Origin: Spirochaetaceae bacterium
GTDB lineage: Bacteria; Spirochaetota; Spirochaetia; DSM-27196; SLAA01
Direction of reading: 5' to 3'
Assembly: GCA_003564775.1 (NCBI GenBank)
Contig: PXEI01000038.1
Location: 1-9,065 of the forward strand
Length of the DNA: 9,065 bases
Position numbers and translations under genes: made by a program. Below, piece after piece: positions 1-7,800 of the stretch (positions are counted from its first letter, which is position 1; each line of letters begins with the position of its first letter). The notes beneath the pieces are model-generated. The model did not search any database, was not told the DNA's origin, and saw only the letters and a list, made by a program, of their open reading frames with translations.

Positions 1-1849
1 AAAGGTCGCCACGGTTGCCCGCCTCGGCGCCGACAACGGTTTCAAAGGCCTCTGTCAGGAGCAGCAGGTCGATTTTTTTGCGAAGGGCGGCATTGGTTTT
101 GGCGTCTACAACTTCCGGGAATGCGTCGCTGAATTGATGGAGCGGAAGAGAATACTCTATTTGCGCGCGGAGTGCCTGCTGCTCGCTGGCCGTGCCGTAG
201 CGCTCATAGAGTTCGGTCCAACTGAACGCGCTGACTTTTGGGGTTGGCCGACCACGGACAATGCCCGGCACCGCGGTGTGCAAACACAACTCGCGCGCGG
301 GGCTTCCCATAGCATCTAACTCACGGCAGCGCTCAACGTTCCAGCTGCCGTCCTTACCCTCGGCCAGCTCGGCCCTGAACTCATCTACGAGGTTTGCGTT
401 GTGCGGATGCTCGCGCTGGTAGGCCTTCATGAGCGGGTCAAAATCAGCGCAGCTATGGCCCGCATCCGGGGGCGCGTCCGGGAGGGGTGTGCCAAGCCGC
501 TCAGCAAGTTTTATGCGACGTTGAGCATTCGGTTTCTGCTCAGGGTCTTGAAACAACGGAGCTATCTTTCTGTGTTGGTACTCGGAATGGAAGCCGCCGT
601 TGTTTTGAATGTCATAGATGTACTGACGGCGAAGGTCTTCATCAATGGAGGTGAATCTGCGCGCGTGCCTGCGCAGCGCATCCATGCCGCCTGTGTCTGC
701 AACGGTTGGGACAAGCTCCGCCAGGCCTTCTGCGCAGTCCGGGTCAACGACCGACCGCAGGAGAGAGGCAAAGTATCCGGAAAGGTAGATACCCGCATTG
801 GTACGTATGAGGGCTCGGATAATGGAAAGGTAGGCCTTGATTTCCCGAACCAGTGAGAAGATTGTGAGGCCTTTGTCGGCGCGTGCCTCCATGTTGGCCT
901 CAAAATCTGTGTAGAGGCTGACCGAGAAAATATCCTCTGCCTTCTTGAGGTCTTCATGAGAAAAGGCGCTGGCAAACTCCGGCTCAAGTTGCCCTGAGGC
1001 TCGAACGATAGGCACCAACTGAATGAGGTCCACCTTACCCGAGAGACGGTACAAGAAAGGAAAGACATTGAGCCGCAGAAACAACACAAACACCGGGTGA
1101 TTCAGGCGTAGCGACTGCCAGCCTTCCTTGTACTGTTCAAGAAGCCCTTCATCCTCCAGAACTCCGACCGAGAAGCGAGCAAGCGGCTTGCCAACATACT
1201 TCACCAGAACAACCTCGGTCAGGGTGCGCGAGTTAGGCAAGAACTCTTCATGGAAAGGTGGTTTGCCACGCATAGAAATGAGTAGCTCGGCAATGCGTTG
1301 CAGTGCCCAGAAGTGACGCTCGCGCCAGCGGCGCCAGTCGGCATCCAGCCCCATCCGGGGCATCATGACATAACGGACAAAGGCTGCTGGGGGCACACCG
1401 GCGCGAGCCAGTTCCAGCAAGAGGTACATGAACTGCCGCATGACCTTGGGGCTGCCCTGAAAGTTGCCAAGGTTGTCGGTAATTCCACGCAGCTCGGCTA
1501 TGGGGTTGAGCCAGTGTACTGTACCGTGCAGACAGCAGGCCTCGAAGAGTTTTGCAATTCCCACCCGCTCTGCAGGTTTCCGCATTTCATCAAGCTCGGC
1601 GGCCGACAGGAACGGCATTCGTTGCGACGGGGCGAGCTTGGACTCGCGTGAGAGACGGCGCAGCTCTTTTACCCGTGGCGTGAGCACCGTCTTGCGGCTG
1701 CCGCTTGAGTCGTCGGAGCTCTCCGCGCCAGGACTATTTTCGTCAGGGCTAGCCGGGCTCTCGAAGAACTCCTCGTCGCCATAGATCGAGGCATCTTTGT
1801 CCTGGTTCCTGGGGTCTTTCCAGTTAACGTCTGTTTCTGCTTGAGCCAT
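1..1849 (-). CDS. Large unrecognised hydrophilic protein, N-terminal 616 codons (runs off left edge)
   Basis: The minus strand reads open from an ATG at 1849-1847 to base 1 without a stop, so at least 616 residues are encoded and the C-terminus lies outside the window. An in-frame TAA ends 12 bases before the ATG, so this is the first possible ATG. No good Shine-Dalgarno sequence precedes it. The product begins MAQAETDVNWKDP. Residues of about 15-60 are a low-complexity acidic and serine-rich stretch (EEFFESP, ESSDDSSGS), likely disordered. The rest looks mainly helical and charged, with one hydrophobic patch (HPVFVLFLRLNVFPFLY) too mixed to call a membrane helix with confidence. There is no signal peptide and no catalytic motif I recognise. 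It could belong to a family limited to one bacterial group. The reality of the gene rests on the uninterrupted frame, protein-like composition and synonymous-looking codon use. Function is unknown. Confidence 0.85.
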   Translation of the reverse strand, partial: MAQAETDVNWKDPRNQDKDASIYGDEEFFESPASPDENSPGAESSDDSSGSRKTVLTPRVKELRRLSRESKLAPSQRMPFLSAAELDEMRKPAERVGIAKLFEACCLHGTVHWLNPIAELRGITDNLGNFQGSPKVMRQFMYLLLELARAGVPPAAFVRYVMMPRMGLDADWRRWRERHFWALQRIAELLISMRGKPPFHEEFLPNSRTLTEVVLVKYVGKPLARFSVGVLEDEGLLEQYKEGWQSLRLNHPVFVLFLRLNVFPFLYRLSGKVDLIQLVPIVRASGQLEPEFASAFSHEDLKKAEDIFSVSLYTDFEANMEARADKGLTIFSLVREIKAYLSIIRALIRTNAGIYLSGYFASLLRSVVDPDCAEGLAELVPTVADTGGMDALRRHARRFTSIDEDLRRQYIYDIQNNGGFHSEYQHRKIAPLFQDPEQKPNAQRRIKLAERLGTPLPDAPPDAGHSCADFDPLMKAYQREHPHNANLVDEFRAELAEGKDGSWNVERCRELDAMGSPARELCLHTAVPGIVRGRPTPKVSAFSWTELYERYGTASEQQALRAQIEYSLPLHQFSDAFPEVVDAKTNAALRKKIDLLLLTEAFETVVGAEAGNRGDL

Positions 1850-1976
1850 GGTTTTCTTAGCTTAGCATATCGCAGTATTTGCAAGAAGTCGGGCGGAAAC
1901 CCAGCTGTCCGAGCCCACCAACAAGCCGCTAAAGCCACACGTCAGGGGGGCACTTAGTGTTGCACGAAATAGCCAA
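1850..1976. other. Intergenic gap between hicB and the left-hand gene
   Basis: This gap separates two genes of the same strand. On the minus strand it contains TTGCAA about 30 bases before the ATG, but no hexamer at a standard spacing is convincing as a -10. GCTAAGCTAAG lies just before the start. No hairpin with a U-run was found after hicB, so read-through from hicAB into the downstream gene is possible. Confidence 0.5.
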
Positions 1977-2312
1977 TTACTGAGCAAGCACCTGGCGGGT
2001 TTCATCCTCGATGGCTTTTTCGATGTACTTGTTCAACGATAACCCGACTCGCGCAGCGGCCACCACGGCTCGACTGTGGAGCTCAGGTGAGGTGCGTACC
2101 ATGAACTTTCCAGAAAACGGCTTTTCCGGCTCTTTACTTCGTTCCTCGCACCACGCCAGATAAAAGTCGACCGACTCGGCCAGGGCCGACTCGAGCTCCT
2201 CTATGGAGCTTCCTTGAAACGTAATGACATCGCGCAAGCCGACAACTTCCCCATGGAAAATCCGCGCTTGCTCATCGAACTCCACGATGCCTGTGTAGCC
2301 TTTGTATGTCAT
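1977..2312 (-). CDS. hicB: HicB family antitoxin
   Basis: This 111-residue protein is the antitoxin of a type II toxin-antitoxin pair. It binds and blocks HicA and represses the operon. The N-terminal part (about residues 1-60, opening MTYKGYTGIVEFDEQARIF and continuing with GEVVGLRDVITFQG) matches the HicB partial RNase H-like fold, including the YKGYT start and the GLRD turn. Residues of about 65-110 (FSGKFMVRTSPELHSRAV, then GLSLNKYIEKAIED) form an Arc-like ribbon-helix-helix DNA-binding domain. The length is typical of this subfamily. The ATG overlaps the hicA stop as ATGA, which indicates translational coupling. A G-rich GGGGGT stretch inside hicA, about 7 bases upstream, can serve as ribosome binding site. 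The stop is TAA. The gene looks intact, unlike its toxin partner. Confidence 0.93.
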   Translation of the reverse strand: MTYKGYTGIVEFDEQARIFHGEVVGLRDVITFQGSSIEELESALAESVDFYLAWCEERSKEPEKPFSGKFMVRTSPELHSRAVVAAARVGLSLNKYIEKAIEDETRQVLAQ

Positions 2313-2479
2313 GGTTTTACCCCCGCATTTATGAGAAACTTGCCACCGGATTTGACGGCTCCTTCTTTTATGAGAGCTCCCAACGACAGCAGCAAAGATT
2401 CGATATCGACCCAGGAGATACCAGCTTTGACCGGGTCGGCGAATACGGCCTCAAGTGTTTTACGTTGCTTGCTGTTCAC
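2309..2479 (-). CDS. hicA: HicA-type toxin, apparently internally deleted
   Basis: The product starts VNSKQRKTLEAVFADP from a GTG at 2479 and ends FLINAGVKP. Both ends match the short HicA mRNA interferases that precede this HicB type. Family members are usually about 80-85 residues; this one is 56. From memory of the family, the missing part is the central GSR...RAVFHRPHP block that holds the conserved histidine. Here ...LIKEG is followed directly by AVKSGGKFL. The frame is kept across the junction at about 2358-2366. An upstream ATG at 2524 is in frame, but the promoter lies between it and the GTG, and alignment to the family also favours the GTG (usually ATG-AAC-AGC). The gene overlaps hicB by four bases. 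It is probably a dead toxin with a live antitoxin. The alternative is an unusual short HicA. Confidence 0.72.
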   Translation of the reverse strand: MNSKQRKTLEAVFADPVKAGISWVDIESLLLSLGALIKEGAVKSGGKFLINAGVKP

Positions 2480-2487
2480 GGTATAAT
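2459..2487 (+). promoter_or_regulatory. Possible divergent promoter toward uvrA (TTTACG, 17 bp, TATAAT)
   Basis: The plus strand carries a perfect TATAAT (2482-2487), 17 bp after TTTACG (2459-2464, four of six consensus positions). It would fire rightward into the non-coding stretch before uvrA, and it overlaps the hicAB operator region. No other clear promoter was found closer to uvrA. It could equally be chance within the hicA start region. Confidence 0.35.
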
Positions 2488-2509
2488 GATACCATTGTGT
2501 GATATCATT
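2485..2509. promoter_or_regulatory. Probable HicB operator overlapping the hicAB promoter
   Basis: AATGATA (2485-2491) and TATCATT (2503-2509) form a 7-bp inverted repeat centred at 2497, with further partial symmetry inside. It covers the spacer and -10 of the hicAB promoter and touches the -35. HicB proteins with ribbon-helix-helix domains commonly autoregulate from such palindromes. Assignment to HicB is inferred from position. Confidence 0.55.
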
Positions 2510-2514
2510 TGCAA
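2486..2514 (-). promoter_or_regulatory. hicAB promoter (-35 TTGCAA, 17 bp, -10 TATCAT)
   Basis: On the minus strand TTGCAA (2514-2509) is followed after exactly 17 bp by TATCAT (2491-2486). Seven bases after the -10 is the GTG start of hicA, so transcription would begin at or one base before the start codon and the mRNA would be leaderless or nearly so. The match is by eye only. Confidence 0.6.
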
Positions 2515-2569
2515 GTAATCGCAAAAGCCAACGATACGCATTATGAGCTCAAGGACACCGAGACCAAAC

Positions 2570-2601
2570 AGGTCCCAACGCCACGGGTAGGTCCCACGCC
2601 A
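2570..2601. repeat. Short direct repeat AGGTCCCA(A)CGCCA
   Basis: AGGTCCCAACGCCA at 2570-2583 recurs as AGGTCCCACGCCA at 2589-2601, differing by one A and offset by 19 bases. Its role is unknown. It might be a binding-site pair or a duplication scar. Confidence 0.5.
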
Positions 2602-2736
2602 GGGGGCAAAGCGGAAATCCCGGAGCCTCAGGGGGCGGGCCCGGGCGAGCGGCAGTAAGCCCGAGAGGCACGCCCGCGGCTACCCAGGCACCGCTGACAT
2701 AGAAGGCCTGAGCGAGGAATTGCAGCGGAGCACCCG

Positions 2737-2786
2737 CTCCCGCCTGTCGTTACGCGTCGCGGTTGGCGCGTAATGACAGGCGGGAG
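2737..2786. repeat. Strong inverted repeat: 20-bp arms, 10-base loop
   Basis: The left arm at 2737-2756 (starts CTCCCGCCTGTC, ends TTACGCG) and the right arm at 2767-2786 (starts CGCGTAATGACAG) are complementary over 20 bases. The single exception can form a G-U pair in RNA. The loop is TCGCGGTTGG. No U-run follows on either strand, so this is not a standard intrinsic terminator. It may be a repetitive extragenic palindrome, a mobile-element remnant or an RNA structure in the uvrA leader. Confidence 0.85.
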
Positions 2787-2824
2787 GCGCCCGGAACACA
2801 ACGGGTAACACCCGAGAGCGCCTC
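2784..2824. repeat. Second, nested hairpin before uvrA
   Basis: GAGGCGC (2784-2790) pairs with GCGCCTC (2818-2824). Inside it CGGGT (2802-2806) pairs with ACCCG (2810-2814) across an AAC loop. Its first bases overlap the right arm of the 20-bp hairpin by three positions, so the two structures compete slightly. Confidence 0.5.
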
Positions 2825-2885
2825 GTTGCTCATGAAACAAAACTCTTTACACTACCAGAACGCGCACCATGCTTTGGTCTGAATT

Positions 2886-4886
2886 GTGTACATTATGACC
2901 GTGAGCATCAACAAACTGAGAGTACGCAACGCCAGGCAGAATAACCTAAAGAACATAGATGTCGACATTCCCCTTGGCGGGCTAACCGTCCTTACTGGAC
3001 GCAGCGGCTCGGGGAAGTCATCACTTGCCTTTGACACGATATTTGCCGAGGGGCAACGGCGATATGTTGAGACCTTCTCTGCCTACACGCGGCAGTTCCT
3101 TGACCGCATGGATAAACCTGCGGTTGACTCGGTGGAAGGCATTTTGCCAGCCGTTGCGATAGATCAGACCAACCCGGTACGCACCTCGCGCTCGACGGTG
3201 GGTACCATGACCGAGATTCTGGACCATCTTAAACTGCTCTATGCACGAGCCGGACGCATTCACTGCGCCTCGTGCGGCCGTCTGGTTACGCGCGATGATC
3301 CGGAATCCATTTTCCGGCGGCTGGAAACCGAGTTTGCTGGTGCCGACGCCAGGGTGGGAACCCAGGAACAGCTTCGTTTCGTGGTCGTTTTCCATATTCA
3401 GCTGCCGGAAGGGTATCCGGAACAGGATGCACGTGACGCTCTCTCGGCCAGGGGATACCAGCGGGTGCAGACGGTCGGCAGCGGGCTGCTTGAAGTGACC
3501 CAGGATCGTCTGGTGCTTGCGGAACGAAACCGCGAGCGTTTCATTGGCTCGCTTGAGGCGGCTTTTGAGACCGGCCGAGGCCAGCTTGAACTCAGGCGGG
3601 TCAATGCAGACGGTGAGGTGCTGGAGGCCCGGCGCTACTCGCGGGAGTTGCACTGTGCTGACTGCGACATTGCGTACCGTGACGCCAAACCGAATCTGTT
3701 TTCATTTAACTCACCCATAGGGGCGTGCCCGGTCTGCCGTGGATTTGGCCGCGTTATTGAGATTGACTACGGCCTGGTTATTCCCGACCAGGGCAAGAGC
3801 CTGCGCGACGGGGCTGTGAAGGCGTGGGAAACGCCGAGCTACAGTGAGTGCCGTGACGAGCTGCTGAGCTTTGCTGCTGAGAAAGGGGTTCGGGTCGATG
3901 TCCCGTGGCGCGACCTGACCCCAGAGGAGCGCGACTGGGTCATAGAGGGCGAAGGTGAGTGGGAAGACGGTGTCTGGTACGGCATACGCCGTTTTTTTGA
4001 CTGGCTTGAGAGTAAAAGCTACAAGATGCATATTCGGGTGTTGTTGTCCCGCTACCGTGCCTACAACGTCTGCCCGGAGTGTAACGGGTCAAGACTTGTT
4101 CCCGAGGCACACCTGTGGCGGCTGCCCATAAACTCGTATGAAGATGAACGTGGAATTACTATTCACGAGCTTCTGAGTTTGCCCATAGGGCGGGCGGCGG
4201 AGTTGCTTGGTGAGTTTAGAGATGCAGTCGCGAACACCATCGCTCCCGGTGACCTGCACAATGATGAGGCTGGCTCAGCAGATGAGGCTGTGCGCACGGT
4301 GCTGGATGAGACCCTGACCCGCCTGAGCTACCTTGTGGAGGTGGGGCTTGAGTATCTCACCCTTGACCGGCAGTCGCGCACTCTCAGCGGTGGTGAGGTG
4401 CAACGGATAAACCTCACCACCGTGCTGGGGACATCCCTGGTCAACACGCTCTTTGTGCTGGATGAGCCGAGCATTGGGTTGCACAGCCGCGACATCGCGC
4501 GCCTCATTGGCATACTTACCCGGCTGCGTGACGCGGGGAATACGCTTTTGGTAGTTGAGCATGAGCCGGAGGTCATTCTTGCCGCCGACTACATCCTGGA
4601 GCTCGGGCCTGAGGCCGGTGAGCATGGCGGCGAGCTGATCTTTAGCGGCACGCCTGCTGCGTTGCTTGAGAACGAGAGTTCACCAACGGGACAGGCGTTG
4701 AGGGCGCGGATGTCGGGCAGTGTGGTTGCTGCGGTGAGCTCCGATGCTGCGTCGCGCGCCTCTACACCGGTGCAGATAGTTGGAGCGGCCGAGCATAATC
4801 TCAAAGACATCGATGTAGATATTCCAACACAGCGGCTGGTTTGTGTGACCGGCGTCAGTGGCTCAGGAAAGTCCACCCTGGTTTAG
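2886..4886 (+). CDS. uvrA: UvrA fusion, N-terminal part up to the TAG
   Basis: If the TAG terminates, this part makes 666 residues that stop two residues after the second Walker A. It has a full first ATPase site. Its Walker A reads GRSGSGKSS, where the usual residue after the first Gly is Leu. It is followed by SLAFDTIFAEGQRRY as in true UvrA. The region of about 120-250 stands where the UvrB-binding domain sits but is divergent. A four-cysteine zinc site follows (C257, C260, C281, C284). About 111 residues to CPEC (C396, C399) then match the position and size of the UvrA insertion domain, which contacts DNA. After the first signature and Walker B comes the H-loop VVEHEPEV, where VVEHDEDT is usual. 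Alone, this fragment has one working ATPase half and no second zinc module, so it is unlikely to act as UvrA. Confidence 0.75.
   Translation: MYIMTVSINKLRVRNARQNNLKNIDVDIPLGGLTVLTGRSGSGKSSLAFDTIFAEGQRRYVETFSAYTRQFLDRMDKPAVDSVEGILPAVAIDQTNPVRTSRSTVGTMTEILDHLKLLYARAGRIHCASCGRLVTRDDPESIFRRLETEFAGADARVGTQEQLRFVVVFHIQLPEGYPEQDARDALSARGYQRVQTVGSGLLEVTQDRLVLAERNRERFIGSLEAAFETGRGQLELRRVNADGEVLEARRYSRELHCADCDIAYRDAKPNLFSFNSPIGACPVCRGFGRVIEIDYGLVIPDQGKSLRDGAVKAWETPSYSECRDELLSFAAEKGVRVDVPWRDLTPEERDWVIEGEGEWEDGVWYGIRRFFDWLESKSYKMHIRVLLSRYRAYNVCPECNGSRLVPEAHLWRLPINSYEDERGITIHELLSLPIGRAAELLGEFRDAVANTIAPGDLHNDEAGSADEAVRTVLDETLTRLSYLVEVGLEYLTLDRQSRTLSGGEVQRINLTTVLGTSLVNTLFVLDEPSIGLHSRDIARLIGILTRLRDAGNTLLVVEHEPEVILAADYILELGPEAGEHGGELIFSGTPAALLENESSPTGQALRARMSGSVVAAVSSDAASRASTPVQIVGAAEHNLKDIDVDIPTQRLVCVTGVSGSGKSTLV
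4884..4886 (+). other. In-frame TAG codon inside the second Walker A region of uvrA
   Basis: The frame reads GVSGSGKSTLV, TAG, EVLYRTG. The residues on both sides continue the normal UvrA alignment, so no base is missing and only this codon is abnormal. CAG (Gln), AAG (Lys) or GAG (Glu) is one substitution away. The three other gene ends visible here use TAA or TGA. Confidence 0.95.
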
Positions 4887-4889
4887 GAA

Positions 4890-7800
4890 GTGCTATACCG
4901 CACAGGCGCGGCGTTTTTTGGCCGCGGGGGCATGTCGCCGGGGCGGCACCGGAGTGTGTCCGGGTTTGAGCAGTTCTCCGACATCGTGCTGGTAGATCAG
5001 TCGGCGCTTGGCAAGACGACTCGCTCTAACCCTGCCAGTTACGTTGGCGCCTTTGATGCTATTCGCAAGCTGTTTATGGCAACTCCTGAGGCGCGCGAGC
5101 GCGGGTACACTGCTGGCACCTTCAGTTTCAACTCCGGTAACGGGCGGTGCCCGCGTTGTGGTGGCAACGGCTTTGAACACATTGAGATGCAGTTCCTGAG
5201 CGATGTCTATCTGAGCTGTCCTGAATGCGACGGCAAGCGCTTCCGTCCGGAGATTCTGGAAATATCTATTAGTCCACGCTCCAACCAGAGTTACTCCATT
5301 GCGGATATTCTACAGCTTACCGTCAGCGAGGCCTGCGAGCTTTTTGCTGGGTATGCGGCGGTGCTGAAGCGGTTGCAGCCCTTGCTTGATGTGGGGCTCG
5401 GGTACCTGCGGCTTGGGCAGCCGGTTCCAACCTTGAGTGGTGGTGAGGCGCAGCGGCTGAAGCTTGCGGGCTTTCTTGCCGAGTCTCTTGCCAAGTCCCT
5501 TGCCAAGTCGCGCGGAATGAAGCCGGTACTGTTTCTCTTTGATGAACCCACGGTAGGGCTGCATATGCTGGATGTCGAGGTGCTCATTACCGCGTTCAGG
5601 AGTCTCCTCACGGCCGGGCACAGCGTGGTGGTCATTGAACACAACCTTGATCTTGTCTGGGCATGTGATCACGTGATTGAGCTTGGGCCGGAGGGGGGCG
5701 ATGCAGGAGGCCAGCTGGTGGTCACCGGGAGTCCTGAGGAACTTGCTCAGGGTGAGCTTGGATTTACCGGCCGCGCGCTTGCCGAGTACCGCAGCGGGAT
5801 TGATCTGTGGCACTCTGGTTCTGCCGGGCACTCTGGGTCTGACTCAGTGGCTGCCCGCGGGGGGCTGCTGCCTGAAGTCGGTGGCTCTGCTGAGGCAGCG
5901 CCAGGGGAACGCTTTGTAGAGTTGAGCGGAGCACGCGAGCATAATCTCCGCAACATTGATGCCCGGCTGCCGCTTGGCCGCTTTACTGTGGTTACCGGAG
6001 TGTCCGGCAGCGGAAAAAGCACGGTGGCCTTTGACATTCTCTTTGCCGAGGGCAGGCGGCGGTATCTTGAGTCGCTGAATGCCTACGTCCGCCAGTTGGT
6101 GCAGCCCGCTTCGCGCCCGGACATTGACGCGCTTACCGGTCTGCCGCCGACCGTTGCTATAGAGCAGCGCACAACTCGCGGCGGCTACAAAAGCACGGTC
6201 GCCACCGTCACCGAGCTCTATCACTATCTCCGCCTGCTCTTTGTGCGGCTTGGTACCCAGTACTGTCCGGACTGCAACGTGCCGATAAGCTCCTCCTCCG
6301 AGGAGCAGATTCTCGCAGAGATTCTGGCGCAGTATCGCGGCCAGCGGGTGAGTTTTGCGGCGCCACTGGTCAGCAACCGCAAAGGCTACTACACCGAGAC
6401 GGCGCGCTGGGCGGCGGCCAAGGGCTACGAGTATTTGCGGGTTGACGGCAGGCTAACCTCAACCGCGGACTGGCCGCGCCTTGACCGCTATAAGGAGCAC
6501 ACCATCGAACTCCCGGTAGGGGAGTTGCTCATAGACCCGCGTTCGGAGTCCGAGCTTGGCAGCCTCATGCGCACCGCGCTTTCGTTTGGAAAGGGCATGT
6601 TTCGGGTCTACCCGGCCGAGCCCGGACTGGCCAGCCCGGCCGAGCAGGCCGAGTCTGCCGAGGCCTGGCCGGCGCGCGGGGCTGGGCCAGCGCACGGGGA
6701 CGGGCCTGCCGAGGCCGGGCAGGTGTTCTCCGCGCTGCGGGTCTGTCCGAGCTGCGCCCGGAGTTTTGACGAGCCGGACCCGCGCCACTTCTCCTTTAAC
6801 TCGGCCCACGGCTGGTGTCCAAGCTGTCAGGGTACCGGCTTGCTGACGGGGCGCGAGGACGAGGAGGAGCAACCGGAGGCTCCGGAAAACCCAGACTCCT
6901 GGGAGCCGGAACTCTGTCCTGACTGCGAGGGTACGCGGTTGCGTCTCGAGTCGCGGTTTGTACGTTTTGCCGGACACAGCATTGCAGAGCTCACGGCCTA
7001 CAGCGTAGATCGTGCCGAACTCGAGTTTCCAACACTGCTTGCCGGTGAGCGTGAGGTGCGAGTGGCACGCGACATTATTGAGGAACTGACGGCCCGCCTG
7101 CAGTTTCTCAAGCGCGTAGGCCTGGGCTACCTGCAGCTTGATCGGTCCGCACCAACGTTGTCTGGTGGAGAAGCGCAGCGCATAAGGCTGGCGGCGGCCT
7201 TAGGCTCCAACCTCTCGGGTGTGTGCTATGTGCTTGATGAGCCTACCATAGGACTGCATCCGCGCGACAACCGCATGCTGCTTGGGGCGCTGCGCGAGCT
7301 TAGCGAGCGTGGGAACACCGTGGTTGTTGTTGAACATGATGAGGACACTATCCGCAGTGCCGAGTGGGTGCTGGACCTGGGCCCCGGCGGCGGGCGCGAG
7401 GGTGGAAAGGTGGTTTACTGCGGCCCTGCAGAGGGCTTTCTCCAGTGTAAGGACTCCGCCACAGCTCGATATCTCAGCGCGCCTCCGGGGCCGGTGCTGG
7501 AGCCCGCGTCGGTCGCGGAGCCCGCGCGGGAACCGTCTGGGGCGCCCGCGCGGGTGCTGGTGGTCCACGACGCCGCACCGGCATACAGCGCCAGCCAACC
7601 GGTGGAGCCTGCTGGGCCGCGACCCAAAGCGGGTGAGCTTGTTGTTCGCGGGGCGACGCTTCATAACCTGCAAGACCTGACGGTGCGTTTTCCGCTTGGC
7701 AAGCTGATCTGCGTCACTGGTGTGTCTGGGAGCGGGAAAAGCAGTTTGGTACGTGGTGTACTGTACGAGTCGCTGAAGCGCCTTGGGGTCGGCGCCGCCG

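Larger units (their letters stand above)
2525..2885. other. Non-coding stretch between hicAB and uvrA
   Basis: No convincing gene lies here. The reading frames present are short, lack a ribosome binding site and have arginine/proline-rich frame-shadow composition. The stretch holds a 13-14-base direct repeat (2570-2601), a 20-bp-arm hairpin (2737-2786) and a smaller nested hairpin (2784-2824). I checked for integron attC-type ends (RYYYAAC/GTTRRRY) around the hairpin and found none in the right positions. Confidence 0.6.

Noticed and set aside
401..856. Plus-strand open frame of 151 codons
   Set aside because: It lies wholly antisense to the well-supported 616-codon left gene, has no ribosome binding site and an implausible composition.
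562..1089. Minus-strand open frame of 175 codons
   Set aside because: It is in a different frame from the long open reading frame on the same strand, and it has Ser/Arg-rich shadow composition.
2737..2786. Integron attC recombination site
   Set aside because: The hairpin and nearby hicAB suggested an integron cassette, but the RYYYAAC and GTTRRRY end motifs are not present at the stem ends.
2628..2840. Minus-strand open frame of 70 codons before uvrA
   Set aside because: It spans both hairpins, has Arg/Gly/Ser/Cys-rich composition typical of non-coding GC-rich DNA, and has no ribosome binding site.
5668..5677. ATCACGTGAT palindrome
   Set aside because: It lies inside conserved uvrA coding sequence and is explained by the codons for the CDHVIELGP segment.
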